64,000 bases of DNA from Eurosta solidaginis (GCF_040869045.1 NC_090321.1:94594603-94658602); one strand, 5' to 3'. Counted from the stretch's first letter, positions 42,401 to 53,382 are shown. The notes: a model not told the origin generated them from the letters alone. Numbers and translations are program-made.

Positions 42401-44685
42401 CCGTCTCCTCAGGCGACTGTGCCAAAACCAACGAGAGCACCAACACTGTAGGAACGGGTTCACCGAACACACAACCAATAATTGATACAAAAATAAGCGA
42501 AACCACCACCACCACGCTCAACGTCGGCTCTCTAGGCTGGATTTACCTGCTGAAGAAGGAGAGGCTAATCGAAGAATGCAAACGCTACCGAATCTACACC
42601 GAAGGACATACCGTCGCCGAATTACGCAGCACACTCAGCGCATACGTCCGAGACCAACGAAAGCGTAAGTCAACAGAAAATCTTTTGAGAGAGGTAGAGA
42701 TGGAGATCGCCGCCGAAGAGGCCCGGCCAGTCACATCTACGCAAAACACCACGCCGGCCGTCACAATTAAAGCAATATCCCCCCAGCGTGAGCAGAGCGG
42801 CATAAGTAACACGGAGGTTATGAATACAATCCGTCGCTGGGATGTACATTACGCTGGAGGCGACACATTATACGACTTCCTGGAAAGGATTGAGGAACTG
42901 GCAGAATGCTATCTGATTAAGCCAGATCAACTCCTCCCAACCCTTCCAGAGATACTGCGTGGCAAAGCCCTTCAATGGTTCCGCCTGCTAAAACAACAAC
43001 TACAAACATGGGCTGACTTCCGCTCCGAAGCCGGAAAATTATTTTTGCCGAAGCGACACATTAGCCAGCTAGAGGACGATATCCGCCAAAGAAAACAGAC
43101 GAGCAGAGAAAAGGCCAAGGACTATATCCTCGCCCTCCAGACGATGATTCGCCGCCACCCGACTTTGTGCAAAGAAGATCATCTAGAACGCATATACGAC
43201 GGACTACGGGTGGAGTATCGACTTTTTGTGAAGCGGGGCGAGTTCCAAACGATAGAGCAGCTTATGGAGCTCACCGACGAGTACGAACTACTGCGGAGCG
43301 AAGAAGCCAAACAGAGCCGACTGTTAGCACATAGCTTAAGCACAGTAATAATCGAGGAGCTGGAGGAGCAGAATGATCAAATAACAAACTCCCTGTCCAC
43401 ACTCACTGACCGTTACGATGCAAGTAACACCTGCTGGCGATGCAAGAAACGCGGCCACCGCCGCTCCCATTGCAACAACAAAAGACGACTTTTTTGTTCT
43501 AGATGCGGCAGAGACGGAACGCTCTCCAGGGATTGTGCATGCTACGGAATGAACCGAAATAATCCGATAACACCCGCACTATTATCATCCGTAGCCAAAG
43601 GGAAGGGGAACGACGGACGTTTTCACATACAGGTGTCCATAGAAGGATTGATGTGCCGCGCCCTGATCGACACGGGGGCCACCGTGACATACATCAATGA
43701 AGCCGTAAGAAGGCATCTGGAACGACGAAAGATTCCACCGTTATCCAATCGTCGCAACGTGCAACTCGCCAACCAATCATGCATTGCGAGCACCCACTCC
43801 TACCCGGTCAAGGTCAAATACAATGATCAAACAGCCAGTACATTGGTGTCTGTTATCTCTAATTTGGCCGAGAGTGTTATCCTGGGTATGGACTTTTTGG
43901 CAAAGCGCAACGTTACCGTCTCACTGGATGGAAAGCCCCTTACCACAGCCGGTGCAACCAAAGCAAACGCACCCGTAACCCTGCATTACATAACAGAAGC
44001 GGAACACCTCAACGAAGAGCGAAAGATAGAACACCTAGAGCTCATAGAAACACATCAAAAAGCACCCACACACCTAAAAGGGCCAAACACTGCCGCAGAA
44101 CACAGACACAACACAACACTAAAACAAAGTTATTACCCGGCCGTCCTCAGCAACAATTGTGAGCAACTCGTCACTAACGCTCCGGCAACAATCCTGAAGG
44201 ATCATAACATCACCCACCGATTTACCAAACCGTGTGCCCCCCACAAACATTCTACCGAACGCGTTAATCGCGTTATCAAAACAAGGGTGGCACAACGTAC
44301 GAAACAAGACCATCGGAACTGGCAACGGGAATTACCAGAAAAAGTGTTCGCCATAAATACGACCCAACACAAATCAACCGCCGAAATAAATTTTAACCGC
44401 AACTTCGTTTGGCCGAGAGAAGCACGAACAAAATATGCCATGCCCGAGGAACCGCCTCCATTCGACGCAGTACCGTGGCCCGCAAATAAGCCACGAATAC
44501 TGGACGCTAAGATATTCTGGGACCCGCCATTAATAGCCGGCCATCTAAACGCCATCGTATGCGACAAACCAACCGCTGGTGACACTATACCGTATGCACC
44601 AAACCGAGAACCACACGATACTATGAATGGAAACCACGCCCAGACTTCTTTGCACGGGCTATGGCTAAATCGCAAAAGGGTGTAA
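42382..44685 (+). CDS. Gag-protease-integrase-fragment fusion of Osvaldo-like element
   Basis: 767 residues, no internal stop. Residues 58-90 (KKERLIEECKRYR, VAELRSTLSAYV) look like a SAP-type helix pair. About 145-300 is a retroviral-type Gag core (LRGKALQWFRLLKQQ). CWRCKKRGHRRSHC (351-364) is a canonical knuckle; a second (372-385, CSRC...DC) has Thr in place of the His. CRALIDTGATVTYI has the protease Asp at 430, and VILGMDFLAKR ends that domain. RT and RNase H are missing. VLSNNCEQLVTN to ERVNRVIK (588-630) is the second half of the integrase core, with Asn591 where the second catalytic Asp is expected and Glu626 as the third. The last 60 residues may be out of phase. Start chosen as the ATG at the PBS, since the next Met (about 104) would drop the SAP-like part. 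Confidence 0.8.
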   Translation: MAPEQGPVSSGDCAKTNESTNTVGTGSPNTQPIIDTKISETTTTTLNVGSLGWIYLLKKERLIEECKRYRIYTEGHTVAELRSTLSAYVRDQRKRKSTENLLREVEMEIAAEEARPVTSTQNTTPAVTIKAISPQREQSGISNTEVMNTIRRWDVHYAGGDTLYDFLERIEELAECYLIKPDQLLPTLPEILRGKALQWFRLLKQQLQTWADFRSEAGKLFLPKRHISQLEDDIRQRKQTSREKAKDYILALQTMIRRHPTLCKEDHLERIYDGLRVEYRLFVKRGEFQTIEQLMELTDEYELLRSEEAKQSRLLAHSLSTVIIEELEEQNDQITNSLSTLTDRYDASNTCWRCKKRGHRRSHCNNKRRLFCSRCGRDGTLSRDCACYGMNRNNPITPALLSSVAKGKGNDGRFHIQVSIEGLMCRALIDTGATVTYINEAVRRHLERRKIPPLSNRRNVQLANQSCIASTHSYPVKVKYNDQTASTLVSVISNLAESVILGMDFLAKRNVTVSLDGKPLTTAGATKANAPVTLHYITEAEHLNEERKIEHLELIETHQKAPTHLKGPNTAAEHRHNTTLKQSYYPAVLSNNCEQLVTNAPATILKDHNITHRFTKPCAPHKHSTERVNRVIKTRVAQRTKQDHRNWQRELPEKVFAINTTQHKSTAEINFNRNFVWPREARTKYAMPEEPPPFDAVPWPANKPRILDAKIFWDPPLIAGHLNAIVCDKPTAGDTIPYAPNREPHDTMNGNHAQTSLHGLWLNRKRV

Positions 44686-45120
44686 CACGGCGCGTGGGGT
44701 GGACGAAGATCACGCCATAATCAAGCTGAAAGAACACTCCAAGATGGTACGATTCGCTGGCTGAGGAGAAGCAAGATCCGACCTAGTTTGATAAGTTTTC
44801 TATACATGAAATGTAAATTTAAAATGTAATATAAAAATGTACATATGTATATACCTTAATCTTGAAATGTAAATTTAAAATGAATTTCTACTTGCAATGT
44901 AAATTTAAACACAAATGAAATGTACACATTATTGTTAAAAAAAAGAGAAGGAAAAAAAAATCAATCAATCATAATAATAAAAACATCAACGAACACATAT
45001 ACACACATGCCGGTCGAGCCATCGGATTCAACCGATGATAAAACATACCTGGGCTCTGCCCATGGTAGTTCAGGCCTCCGCGCAAAAACCCTGGAATACC
45101 ACAACCTTTCGTCCGCCGAA
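44686..45120 (+). other. 3' untranslated region of the Osvaldo-like element
   Basis: Contains repeated TGAAATGTAAATTTAAAATG words (44810-44915). A short alternative frame over 44580-44720 reads protein-like (YYEWKPRPDFFARAMAKSQ), suggesting the original C-terminus continued in another phase. Confidence 0.5.
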
Positions 45121-45133
45121 GTAGGAGGGGGAC
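45121..45133 (+). promoter_or_regulatory. Osvaldo-like polypurine tract
   Basis: GTAGGAGGGGGAC abuts the 3' LTR start TGTAACG. Confidence 0.8.
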
Positions 45134-45900
45134 TGTAACGTAGCAAATGCTACGCCACAATATCTATTTTCTATTTAGCGCCCACCACTAACATCATATT
45201 TTCCATTTACTGCCCACCCCTAGTAGTGTATGTACCGACTTACATATATACATACATACCGGCCCAGCAACCATCGCGCAAGCACAAAGCAAGCCAGCGA
45301 TGGTGAACGCACAATGCTTTGGAATTTTCATTCGTGGCGCGCTGGGCGCGACAATGCGAGCATAATTCCCAACGTGTTCATAGTTACCTATGAATAAAAT
45401 GATTGGCCGGAATACACCAGGCACACTTAGCCGTAGGTACAACATCATCGCCATCCATATCCTTGGACATCCCATCTCGAAGTCTAGCCTCCACCGTCGT
45501 CATAGCTATTTGGTGAGAGCCACCGTCATCCAGTACTCTCTCTCTGGGCGTGATCGTAACTACCGCCATCACTACTACCGCCGTTAACACCCCTTAGCGA
45601 GAGCCACCGTCGTCTCCACCATCTCGGCCACCGCTAGCTAGCACTCTATCTCTCTCTCTGCGGAGAGCCGTCGTCCTTGGATTATAATATCAGCGATACT
45701 ACTTAGTGAACATCTCGCGCTCTCTCTCTCTCTTCTGGATTCAAGGTTGTGGATATTTTAGCCCGAGAGCCGCGTGTGTGTGTGTGTTCGAAATCAAAAC
45801 ACTAATTTACTGTGTACTTATTTAGGTGGGGGAAGTGGGACCTCCATCCGACTCTCGATTGATTTGAGCATACCTCAGCCTTTGACCAAACCCACCTCAT
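45134..45900 (+). repeat. Osvaldo-like 3' LTR
   Basis: TGTAACGTAGCAAATGC to AAACCCACCTCAT, followed by the target duplication ACATT. Longer than the 5' LTR by a few bases at an ACTACTACCGCC repeat and in the GT run. Confidence 0.92.
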
Positions 45901-45905
45901 ACATT

Positions 45906-46174
45906 GATACTATCGATGTTTGTGCAGATATTGCAGTCAATATCATATTCCAATCTGTGCTGGTACCTGTCTGCGATGTTCCGTTTTTCTCTTCAATTTT
46001 TGTTGTCTCCTCGCCATCAAAATGAAAGACATACCATTCCACGTTAATTCCCACTAATTCCATTTCCTCTCGTAATCGTGCCTGAAGTTCGAGTTTATTG
46101 CCTGTTGTATTCAATCCACGGCTGTCCAACTCCTTCTTCAGTTGCTGGATCTTCAATTCACCGAACTTTGCCAT
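45906..46174 (-). pseudogene. Gag N-terminus with SAP domain
   Basis: Starts at ATG 46174 (MAKFGELKIQQLKKELDSRG). LKIQQLKKELDSRGLNTTGN followed by KLELQARLREEM fits the SAP DNA-binding motif (two helices with the invariant Gly). FHFDGEETTKIEEKN and MILTAISAQTSIV follow, after which the Osvaldo-like element interrupts the frame; Gag continues at 41618. The paralogous copy at 54671 has the same N-terminus. A SAP domain in Gag suggests a chromatin or nucleic-acid tethering role, which is inference. Confidence 0.85.
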
Positions 46175-46207
46175 GTCCTTGTTGTCCTCTGGAATTTATT
46201 CAACAAT

Positions 46208-46225
46208 TCCTCTTCTGACACCAAT
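46208..46225 (-). promoter_or_regulatory. leucine-tRNA-type primer-binding site
   Basis: On the element strand TTGGTGTCAGAAGAGG follows the LTR. TGGTGTCAGAAG is the complement of a tRNA-Leu 3' end; homology breaks after 12 bases. Confidence 0.75.
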
Positions 46226-47253
46226 TGTAACGAATTTACTTGCAAATCCTTTTATTTGCCCTTCTGCTAAGTTCGAATCACTAAACTATTGAATAAATAA
46301 CTCCAATATTGAATTATGGAAAAATGGCCTTTATTAAAGCAATAACACTTATACTTTGCAACTAGCTTGCTTAACAACCAAACTGATTGATAGCTCAAAT
46401 GAAACTCTGCTATAGCCCGACAGATTGCGTGCTTAATCAATAACTGCTTGATAGCTCAAATCAAGCTGAATTCCAGCACCTCTACATTTGCTGCCTTTTA
46501 TACTCTCTGATTTCAACGTTCGCATCTTCTAGGCGCTTCCATTTCCAGAATCTACTAGTTGCTATCAGCTCTCAAATTGTCCAGCTGTAACTACAATTGC
46601 ACGATTTTATAGCTTCTCTCATTGCATACTTTCAGGAGTATCTCAGATATATGCATGTGTTTGTGCATTGATTCTCCGCTGCTCGTATACGTACATGGTA
46701 CATTGTAGACGCAATTAATAGGGGGACTCATGTAACCGTATAAATTCCTTATAAAGTGTGTAAACGTATAAATTTATCTAGTGCGTAAACGAGCTGTCAA
46801 ATTTTGTATGGAAAATCATTTACACAATTTGTATAAATTTACGCGCACATTTCATTGTGTAAACGCGGTAAACTCAAAGGAATGCAACCTTGCAGACATT
46901 ACAGCAGCATTTTCATCAGAAATCGCCAACATCAGCAATAAAGGCGTTTAGTTTTGTTTTTTCACTTAATTTTGGTATTTTTTAATTTGTATAATAATCA
47001 AAAAAATTGTCTTTGGCAATAATAAAGCTGATAAACAATCAAGTTTTTCAAGAGTATTACTAGGTGCGTTCATATAACAGCGTGTGTAAATGGATATAAT
47101 TTTCCACCTTATAAGTTTATATGCTTTCATGAGTCCCCCTATTGTTTCGTTTATGTAGATACATAATGATTGATCTATGGATGTGCATGATATCACTGTT
47201 TAGCATCGGCTTAGAGATAGCAGCACCCCTTAGTTTTGCTAATCTTCGTAACA
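46226..47253 (-). repeat. 5' LTR of the SAP-Gag element, split by a MITE
   Basis: The ends on the plus strand are TGTAACGAATTTACTTGC and AATCTTCGTAACA. The LTR is about 607 bases without the 421-bp MITE at 46720-47140. It aligns end to end with 54002-54619 in reverse. Confidence 0.9.
46720..47140. mobile_element. MITE with AGGGGGACTCATG inverted repeats
   Basis: The left end AGGGGGACTCATG and right end CATGAGTCCCCCT are exact inverse copies; similarity continues inward (CTTATAA, ATAAA) to about 35 bases. The empty site is seen in the related LTR at 54110 (reverse of CAATAATTGCGTC). The target duplication is short (TA or a 3-bp word) and cannot be fixed. No ORF. Confidence 0.9.
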
Positions 47254-47257
47254 GTAT

Positions 47258-47324
47258 GTATATTAGGCCGACTACAAAAAAATCTAATGGCCCCAGACCA
47301 AGGCTCGCAAAAATATGCATAAAA
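47258..47324. other. short spacer
   Basis: Nothing recognised between the Gypsy target site and the family B repeat. Confidence 0.4.
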
Positions 47325-48257
47325 CAAGTAAGGAAGTCTAAGTTCGGGTGAAACCGAACATTGCATACCCAGCTATACACTTGAAATGCTGATTTTGTTT
47401 GCTTTGTGTGTTTAAAGTATTACAAGGCTGCGCAATAATACGGTTCTATTCCTAACTAATTTTTCTTCTAGTTATGGCTCCCGAAACATAGAAAATTTCT
47501 TAGTCATAAAAAGGGCGGTACCACGCCCACTTTTTAAAATTTGAAGTTTTTCCTATTTATTGTTATAAATCCACTTGGGAAAAGAAATATTATTGACATA
47601 AAGCTCTTTTTTGCGAAGATATAGCTTATTTTATTCGTCCACGACCCTTTTAAAATCTTTTATATAAAAGTGGGCGTGGTCCTTAATCGCTTTCGTTAAT
47701 TTTTCTTCAAAGCATTCCTTAAGTAAAGGCAACCTCTCTGCCGAATTTTGTTACGATAGGTTTAAGGATTTTTGATTTATGATTAATGATATTTGTAAAA
47801 TTGATTTTATCACAAGTGGGCGGTGGCACGCCCATTTTAAAAAGTGTTTTAAATTTTTATCAAAAGTCCCAATATCAGTCCACACGTCAAATTTCAACAT
47901 TCTAGGTGTATTATTTACTAAATAATCAGGTTTTTTGTGTTTTCCAAAATGTTATATACATATATAAAATTGGGCGTGGTTATCATTCGATTTCGCTCAT
48001 TTTCATTACCAATCTATTCTGGGTCCGGATAAGCTCGTGTACCAAATTTGGAGAAGATATCTCAATATTTACTCAAGTTATCGTATTAACGGACAGACGG
48101 ACGGACGGACGGACATGGCTCAATCAAAGTTTTGTTCGATACTGATGATTTTGACATATGGAAGTCTATATCTTATATCCTTTATACCTGTACAACCAAC
48201 CGTTATCCAATTAAAGTTATAATACCCTGTGTACAGGTACGGTTGGGTATAAAAATC
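47325..48257 (+). repeat. family B repeat
   Basis: Starts CAAGTAAGGAAGTCTAAG with TTCGG-GTGAAA-CCGAA and GCATACCCAGCTATACAC. It ends GTGTACAGGTACGGTTGGGTATAAAAA. So its subterminal words (ATACCCA / TGGGTAT, TACAC / GTGTA) pair with each other but differ from those of family A. It shares with A the 3' module ACTCAAGTTATCG, (GGAC)n at 48092-48112 and CATGGCTCAATCAA. No 130-bp array. Confidence 0.8.
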
Positions 48258-48473
48258 AATTCTGAACTCTTGAATAAGCGTGCTTTTTTTGTTAAATTTT
48301 ATGTAATAATGCTATATCAATATAGACTTATATTTAAGTTTTTATCTTAAATCATTGCTTAAAATTTGTGTTTCACGAACTAAGCTGGCTGCTTGTATGT
48401 TTCTTAATTTTTTTCCCCCCAAATTACGTTTTTTATTATGGAAATAACTTAACATCCTTATTTTTCTGTACAT
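48258..48473. other. spacer, no gene seen
   Basis: AT-rich flank of the SINE. Confidence 0.35.
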
Positions 48474-48488
48474 TACTTATGATCTTCG

Positions 48489-48843
48489 CGGCCACCGTGG
48501 TGTGATGGTAGCGTGCTCCGCCTACCACACCGTATGCCCTGGGTTCACACCCCGGGCAAAGCAACATCAAAATTTTAGAAATAAGGTTTTTCAATTAGAA
48601 GAAAATTTTTCTAAGCGGGGTCGCCCCTCGGCAGTGTTTGGCAAGCGCTCCGGGTGTATTTCTGCCATGAAAAGCTCTCAGTGAAAACTCATCTGACTTG
48701 CAGGTGCCGTTCGGAGTCGGCATAAAACATGTAGGTGCCGTCCGGCCGATTTGTAGGGAAAATCAATAGGAACACGACGCAAATTGGAAGAGAAGCTCGG
48801 CCTTAGATCTCTTCGGAGGTTATCGCGCCTTACTTTTTTTTTA
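48489..48843 (+). mobile_element. tRNA-derived SINE, young copy
   Basis: The A box TGGTGTGATGG (48498-48508) and B box GGTTCACACCC (48542-48552) lie in a tRNA-like head. The body is as in the other copies, ending in a T run. TACTTATGATCTTCG (48474-48488 and 48844-48858) is an exact 15-bp target duplication. This is the best reference copy of the family in the window. Confidence 0.92.
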
Positions 48844-48858
48844 TACTTATGATCTTCG

Positions 48859-49920
48859 TAAGTTGTGTCAACCAACACATTACTTTTTATCTAGCTCTAG
48901 ATATAATGACTGGTTTCCACTAGCTCAAATTTGACCACAAACGTGGCCATAACAATGAAAACAGCCCGTCATACAATGTCCAATGCATTTGCCGTACGAT
49001 TTGACCACAATGTGGCAATTTAACTGGCCCGTAAGTGAAAACGGCAATTGTCCAACGGTATGGAAAATTTGATATTAAGACTTCAATATTTGGAAATTTG
49101 TTTTCGGTCATGTAGGTATTTGTACGGCAAACACAATTTTTTTTTTTAGTTATTAAGGGATTTTTAACTTTAACGTTGTTTTGCAACACTAATTGTTATA
49201 GAGTCCATAGCTTTTTAGAACACCATAATATAATCATTATTAACAAATTCAATAATAGGCCATTCTTAAAGTCGGTTTAGAGCTATTCAACTTTAAATGC
49301 AAAAAATGCAGTAAATTTTGTACCGATTATAATTTTTGTCACTAGCTAAGCAAGTTATTTCACTGAAAAGATTGAAAATTTGCTGCTGGTTTGCAACTTT
49401 GAATAGCTTAATCTATAGCAACTACTGTGTAGAAATTTTTTGGTGTTACACAGTGTTATCGATTACGGATTTTACGAAGGGCCTTTTAATTAACCCTTTT
49501 CGCTTATTTCGCGACTGGTACCGAGTTTAGTTGAATGGTAACAGCAGGAACTTCTAAGTCAGTGCATCAAAAGTTTATTATTGACCACACGATTCTTTCA
49601 TGGGCATTCCGCTTTTTATTCCTTGGTAGTTCAAAATATCTGCTAACAAATCTATACCTCTATAACAATCTATATTGGGTTCAAAATTACTTTAGTTGTT
49701 TGCATTTTTGAAATGCGCTTGGTTTAACGTTAAGCCTTTATATTAAAATCCAACACGAAAAAAATAGAAGGAAAATAAAAATGCGCCCATTTTCAATAGA
49801 AATCTCCATAAGTCCAGTTCAAGTTATTAACAGAGTAGTCAAGGGTGTCAATAGTAGGACATCACCCAAACAAAACAAGCTAATGACGAAATCGAAAGAG
49901 CTCACAACAGAAGTTAATAC
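48859..49920. other. spacer, no gene seen
   Basis: No supported coding or repeat feature. Two similar words, ATTTGACCACAAACGTGG and ATTTGACCACAATGTGG, occur at 48928 and 49000. Confidence 0.35.
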
Positions 49921-49921
49921 T

Positions 49922-50060
49922 GTGGTTGTTGTTTTAGGGACAAAGATACTACCCGAAGGTTTTGGAAAGTGTTATCGATGTTGATGATAGTTTGATGGAT
50001 ATAGATCCGGTACGTTCCGGTAACAAGCACCATTAACGTCCATTAAGCCCGACCAAACTG
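49922..50060 (-). mobile_element. old fragment of the (CAA)n retroposon
   Basis: GTTGTTGTTTTAGGGACAAAG, GAAGGTTTTGGAAAGTGTTA and GATCCGGTACGTTCCGGTA follow the order seen at 53383-53480, with many differences. It breaks off before the conserved head. Confidence 0.55.
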
Positions 50061-51415
50061 TCGTTGAACCTGCCATTCTTGTTTTTCCATTTACTCACTT
50101 TCGTCAATGCTTCAATAAGACTTGGTAAATCTTGTCATCATGTCTTCTGATCCACCTGGTTTCACACGACTGCTGAAAAAGTGTACCTCGTGGTGCAGCC
50201 TAATGAGCAATGTTGCATTTAAACATTGATATTGAATAAATAAATATACATTACATTCCGTTATTTGACATTCATCTTCTATCAATTATCTATCAAATTA
50301 ATAACTGTGGTCAATATTATTATGCATGCTTACAAGTATGTAAATAGAAGCGAAGAACTACAATTATGCGAGCGAGTATGCGTGATTGAAAGTTTTAGAG
50401 TAGAAACTATCGCGGATCTACATAACCAATCCCGATCCCGCCTGTTGCTTCCTCAATTTTCCGTCCTTAAATTCAGGTCCCAAGCTTACCTAGCTCGAAA
50501 TCAATCGTAAACATAATGTTTTTGACGAGCGCACGCGTTTGATTAAACTCCCGGTTTGGCAACAGTGACGTCTGGCAGCCCTACCTTTTGTGAATCAAAA
50601 ATCTCACTTCCACCGAGGTAGAATGGTAGAAATACAATTGGAGTGTTTGAATATTTAAGATGCTACCAACAATGTGCTAAAATAACTTTTTTCTTTCCAA
50701 TTGAAAAAGATATCTAACACCGTATTCCGGAAAGTACGTAAATATACATAATTTTATTCGACGACACAAAAATTTGTAACATCCGCATCTTATGTATTCA
50801 ATTAATTATGGCAATTCCGTATATATATCGAGCATTCCATGGAAAATCGTAAATTGTCGCGTTGTGCTACTTATTAATATCAATGCCAATATTTCAGATA
50901 ACCAAAATAATCATTATTTGATTTTCGAGATTGAAAAATATTACAAAAATCAATAAATACGAAAGAAAATCTTTCATAATAGTTTGGTCCAATAAATACG
51001 TTTTTAAGTAATCGAATATGCATATGTAAATAAATTCTTACTTTGTTTGAGTCTTCAAAAATAGTTATTTGGAACTTTTGCTTATAAAAGTCTACATATA
51101 TTAATTATGGACAATGAATTTCGTTTTAAAATCCTAAATATTGTTTGTTTTCGATTTATTTTTCATTTAAAAGTCTTTGAAAATAATTACATTTCGAGTT
51201 GAAATATGACTTCTGTTATGGTGTTATATTGCTTCGGACTCCATAGACTAACAAGACTACGAGTTTGCTTCGTTGAATATTTTAAGAGATAGTTTGTGAC
51301 TTGTAAAACCGAAGCCAAAGCAAGAGATTAATATGGACAAGTAATAGTCAAAGTCGTTGCATTATCTCGATCGTCCATTGAAATGTATGTCGCATTCGTC
51401 CTTGGCTATATATAC
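50061..51415. other. spacer, no gene seen
   Basis: AT-rich. The 81-codon plus frame at 50265-50510 has no recognisable motif. I support no gene here. Confidence 0.35.
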
Positions 51416-51419
51416 ATTT

Positions 51420-51935
51420 GAAATCGGCAGCCCCTAACATTTTTTTGGTAGCGTCTTCCGATTTTCGCGGTAATCTAAGCCAATTTTTTCACCGCCTATT
51501 TTTTCGATAATCCGATAGCTATCATCTTACAATTAGGCATGTAGATTGGCCACTTGAGGTTTCGCAAAAATCCCCTGTCATAACGAAGCACTGATGATCT
51601 TATCTATTATGATACCCATGTAGTACTAATACCTTTTAGCTTTTTATGGTCCAAACTTTGATCGGCAGCCGCTGAACCGCATGAGGTATCGCGAAAATCG
51701 CGAACCCACATCAAAGCCCTGCTGACCTTCTTCAGTAGATACCCATATTGTACTAAAACCTTTTAATTTCTTGTAATGCAAACTTTGGTCGATAGTCGCT
51801 GAAACGCTCAAGGTTTCACAAAATCGCGAAACCATAGCGAAGCACTGAAAATCTTCTCAACATTGTGCTAGTTCCTCTTAAATTTTTGTGGTCCAAATTT
51901 TGATCGATAGACGCTGAACCGCTTAAGGTATCACA
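51420..51935. repeat. degenerate tandem repeat, about 115-127-bp units
   Basis: GATCGGCAGCCGCTGAACCGC at 51660, GGTCGATAGTCGCTGAAACGC at about 51787 and GATCGATAGACGCTGAACCGC at about 51900 mark three units. Each is followed by AGGTWTCRC and by ACCCATNTNGTACTA. A further, weaker unit lies to the left. Confidence 0.65.
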
Positions 51936-52464
51936 TAAACACTAATCCTGAACTAGAACATGATATTTTCATTGATATAACTCCAAAAGATTTTCTACAG
52001 ACTAAAAACGCATTTTAATGCAGCCACAGACTTGTGCATTTTAGTTTCGCAATGAAAAATTTGAAAGACTTAAACGAAATGAATTTCACCTATAATAATT
52101 ATATTGGGACTTTTATAATATAAATTGTTTGATACTTATTATGTTACTTTAAAAAGTCCGACTAAAATAATTATTTATGCTTCATATAATTATACGTCAC
52201 TCACAATTATTATATATGTACATTTTTTTGGTCAAATTGAAAATAAACAATTTCATTTCGACTTTGAAAATGTTTATTTTAATTATTATGTTTCTTCAAT
52301 ATATTTTAAATGTATGTATGTAAGCAAAAAATAATACAGAAAAGTAAAAAAACAAAAAAAGTTGTAAAATAAAACTATGGTTGGTTTCCTTAGCACCCAT
52401 TTTTTATATCTGCATAATAAATAGCTTAAAGAACTCAAAATGGATATTTCTGGAACAAGACTAA
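51936..52464. other. spacer, no gene seen
   Basis: Strongly AT-rich, no feature supported. Confidence 0.35.
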
Positions 52465-52990
52465 AAGCCCAGTCACATAAGGAGTTTTTAATATAGATGC
52501 GTTTAACTCAATCTTATGCATTATGAGTAGATTGCACGTATTCTTATGGAGAACGGTAGATTGAGCTACACTGGCGCCATCTGACATAAAGAGTGACCAA
52601 CTTGCAAATTTTGTTGCAAGCAAAGCATAAGAAGAAGAATTTAACATTTGCTTTGGCAAGGGTGCTGGCACACTTTGCAAATGAAATTATTTTTCTCACT
52701 CGTTTGTAAATTTTGTAACATTTTTCAATTAAAAACTGCAATATTACAAATGAATAACACACAAAATATGTTAGCAAGTTTTTTTGTTGTATAAGGAGAA
52801 TGTTTATAACAGTGGTTCGCGTAATTTTTGTTATGTGAATGGGCAAGGTGTAATAAACTTCAATTGCCACGTCTGAATTTCCTTCATATTTACAAACGCA
52901 ACATCTTGGTTAATTGCGACGATGTTACTGGAATGCTTAAGCTTGTGTTAAACGCATCTATATAAAAATTTCATTGTGCCGCGGCCTTAA
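52465..52990. mobile_element. MITE-like element with long imperfect inverted repeats
   Basis: The left GTTTTTAATATAGATGCGTT (from 52483) and the inverse of right AACGCATCTATATAAAAATT (52952-52971) match, and similarity extends over about 60 bases on each side (CAGTCACA / TGTGCCGC outward, CTTATGCATT / GAATGCTTAAG inward). The target duplication is not resolved. No transposase. Confidence 0.6.
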
Positions 52991-53371
52991 GCCTGTACCT
53001 GGAACATATAAATTTCACGTAGTATAAGCAAACGGTAGTGAATTCCCATGCATAAACAATGATTTAGATAGCCACTTTTACACTAGTATAACAATTTATA
53101 TATATATATATATATATATGTATTTTTTTTCAAATAAACTTATTTCAAAGTTTTATTTTTAAGTTTTTGTGGTTTTTCAATTATTAGTTTCGCCGAAAAT
53201 TTCACTTGACTCACTGTACCACAAAATCCGATGTTTTTTTGCTGTCCCGTGCAAACACGTGCTTTTTTAGGATTTTTCACACGCGTATGCAAATGTAGCA
53301 AAAGCAGGTTACTATTTTTATTTGGACATTTACCACACAATATTAATGTAGCAGATAGTTTGTCTGAAAAA
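52991..53371. other. spacer with (TA)n
   Basis: A TA run lies at 53097-53119. Otherwise no gene or repeat assignment. Confidence 0.4.
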
Positions 53372-53382
53372 GTTATAGTTTG

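Larger units (their letters stand above)
41624..45900 (+). mobile_element. Osvaldo-like LTR element, RT-less derivative
   Basis: LTRs at 41624-42379 and 45134-45900 are about 97-98 percent alike by eye. The target duplication is ACATT (41619-41623, 45901-45905), or CATT if the LTR ends in A. It has a lysine-type PBS, a PPT and a single 767-codon frame. About 4.3 kb long, versus roughly 9 kb for coding-competent Osvaldo-type elements. It interrupts the Gag of the surrounding element. Confidence 0.9.
39482..47253 (-). mobile_element. Gypsy-type LTR element with SAP-domain Gag, RT-less
   Basis: The 5' LTR at the right (46226-47253) and the 3' LTR remnant at the left (39482-about 39635) are bounded by GTAT target duplications (39478-39481, 47254-47257). 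The PBS fits tRNA-Leu. Gag is split by the Osvaldo-like element (41624-45900). Protease is followed directly by the integrase C-terminus, and the 3' LTR lacks its U3. A MITE sits in the 5' LTR. Related copies: 54002-54992 and three solo LTRs at 59578-61908. Confidence 0.9.

Noticed and set aside
43499..44675. Minus-strand frames opposite the Osvaldo-like ORF
   Set aside because: Shadows of the 767-codon plus frame, with no domain.
49336..49530. Small plus frame in the spacer
   Set aside because: AT-rich chance frame without features.
50265..50510. 81-codon plus frame in a gene-poor region
   Set aside because: No recognisable motif, no splice or promoter context, and a length expected by chance.
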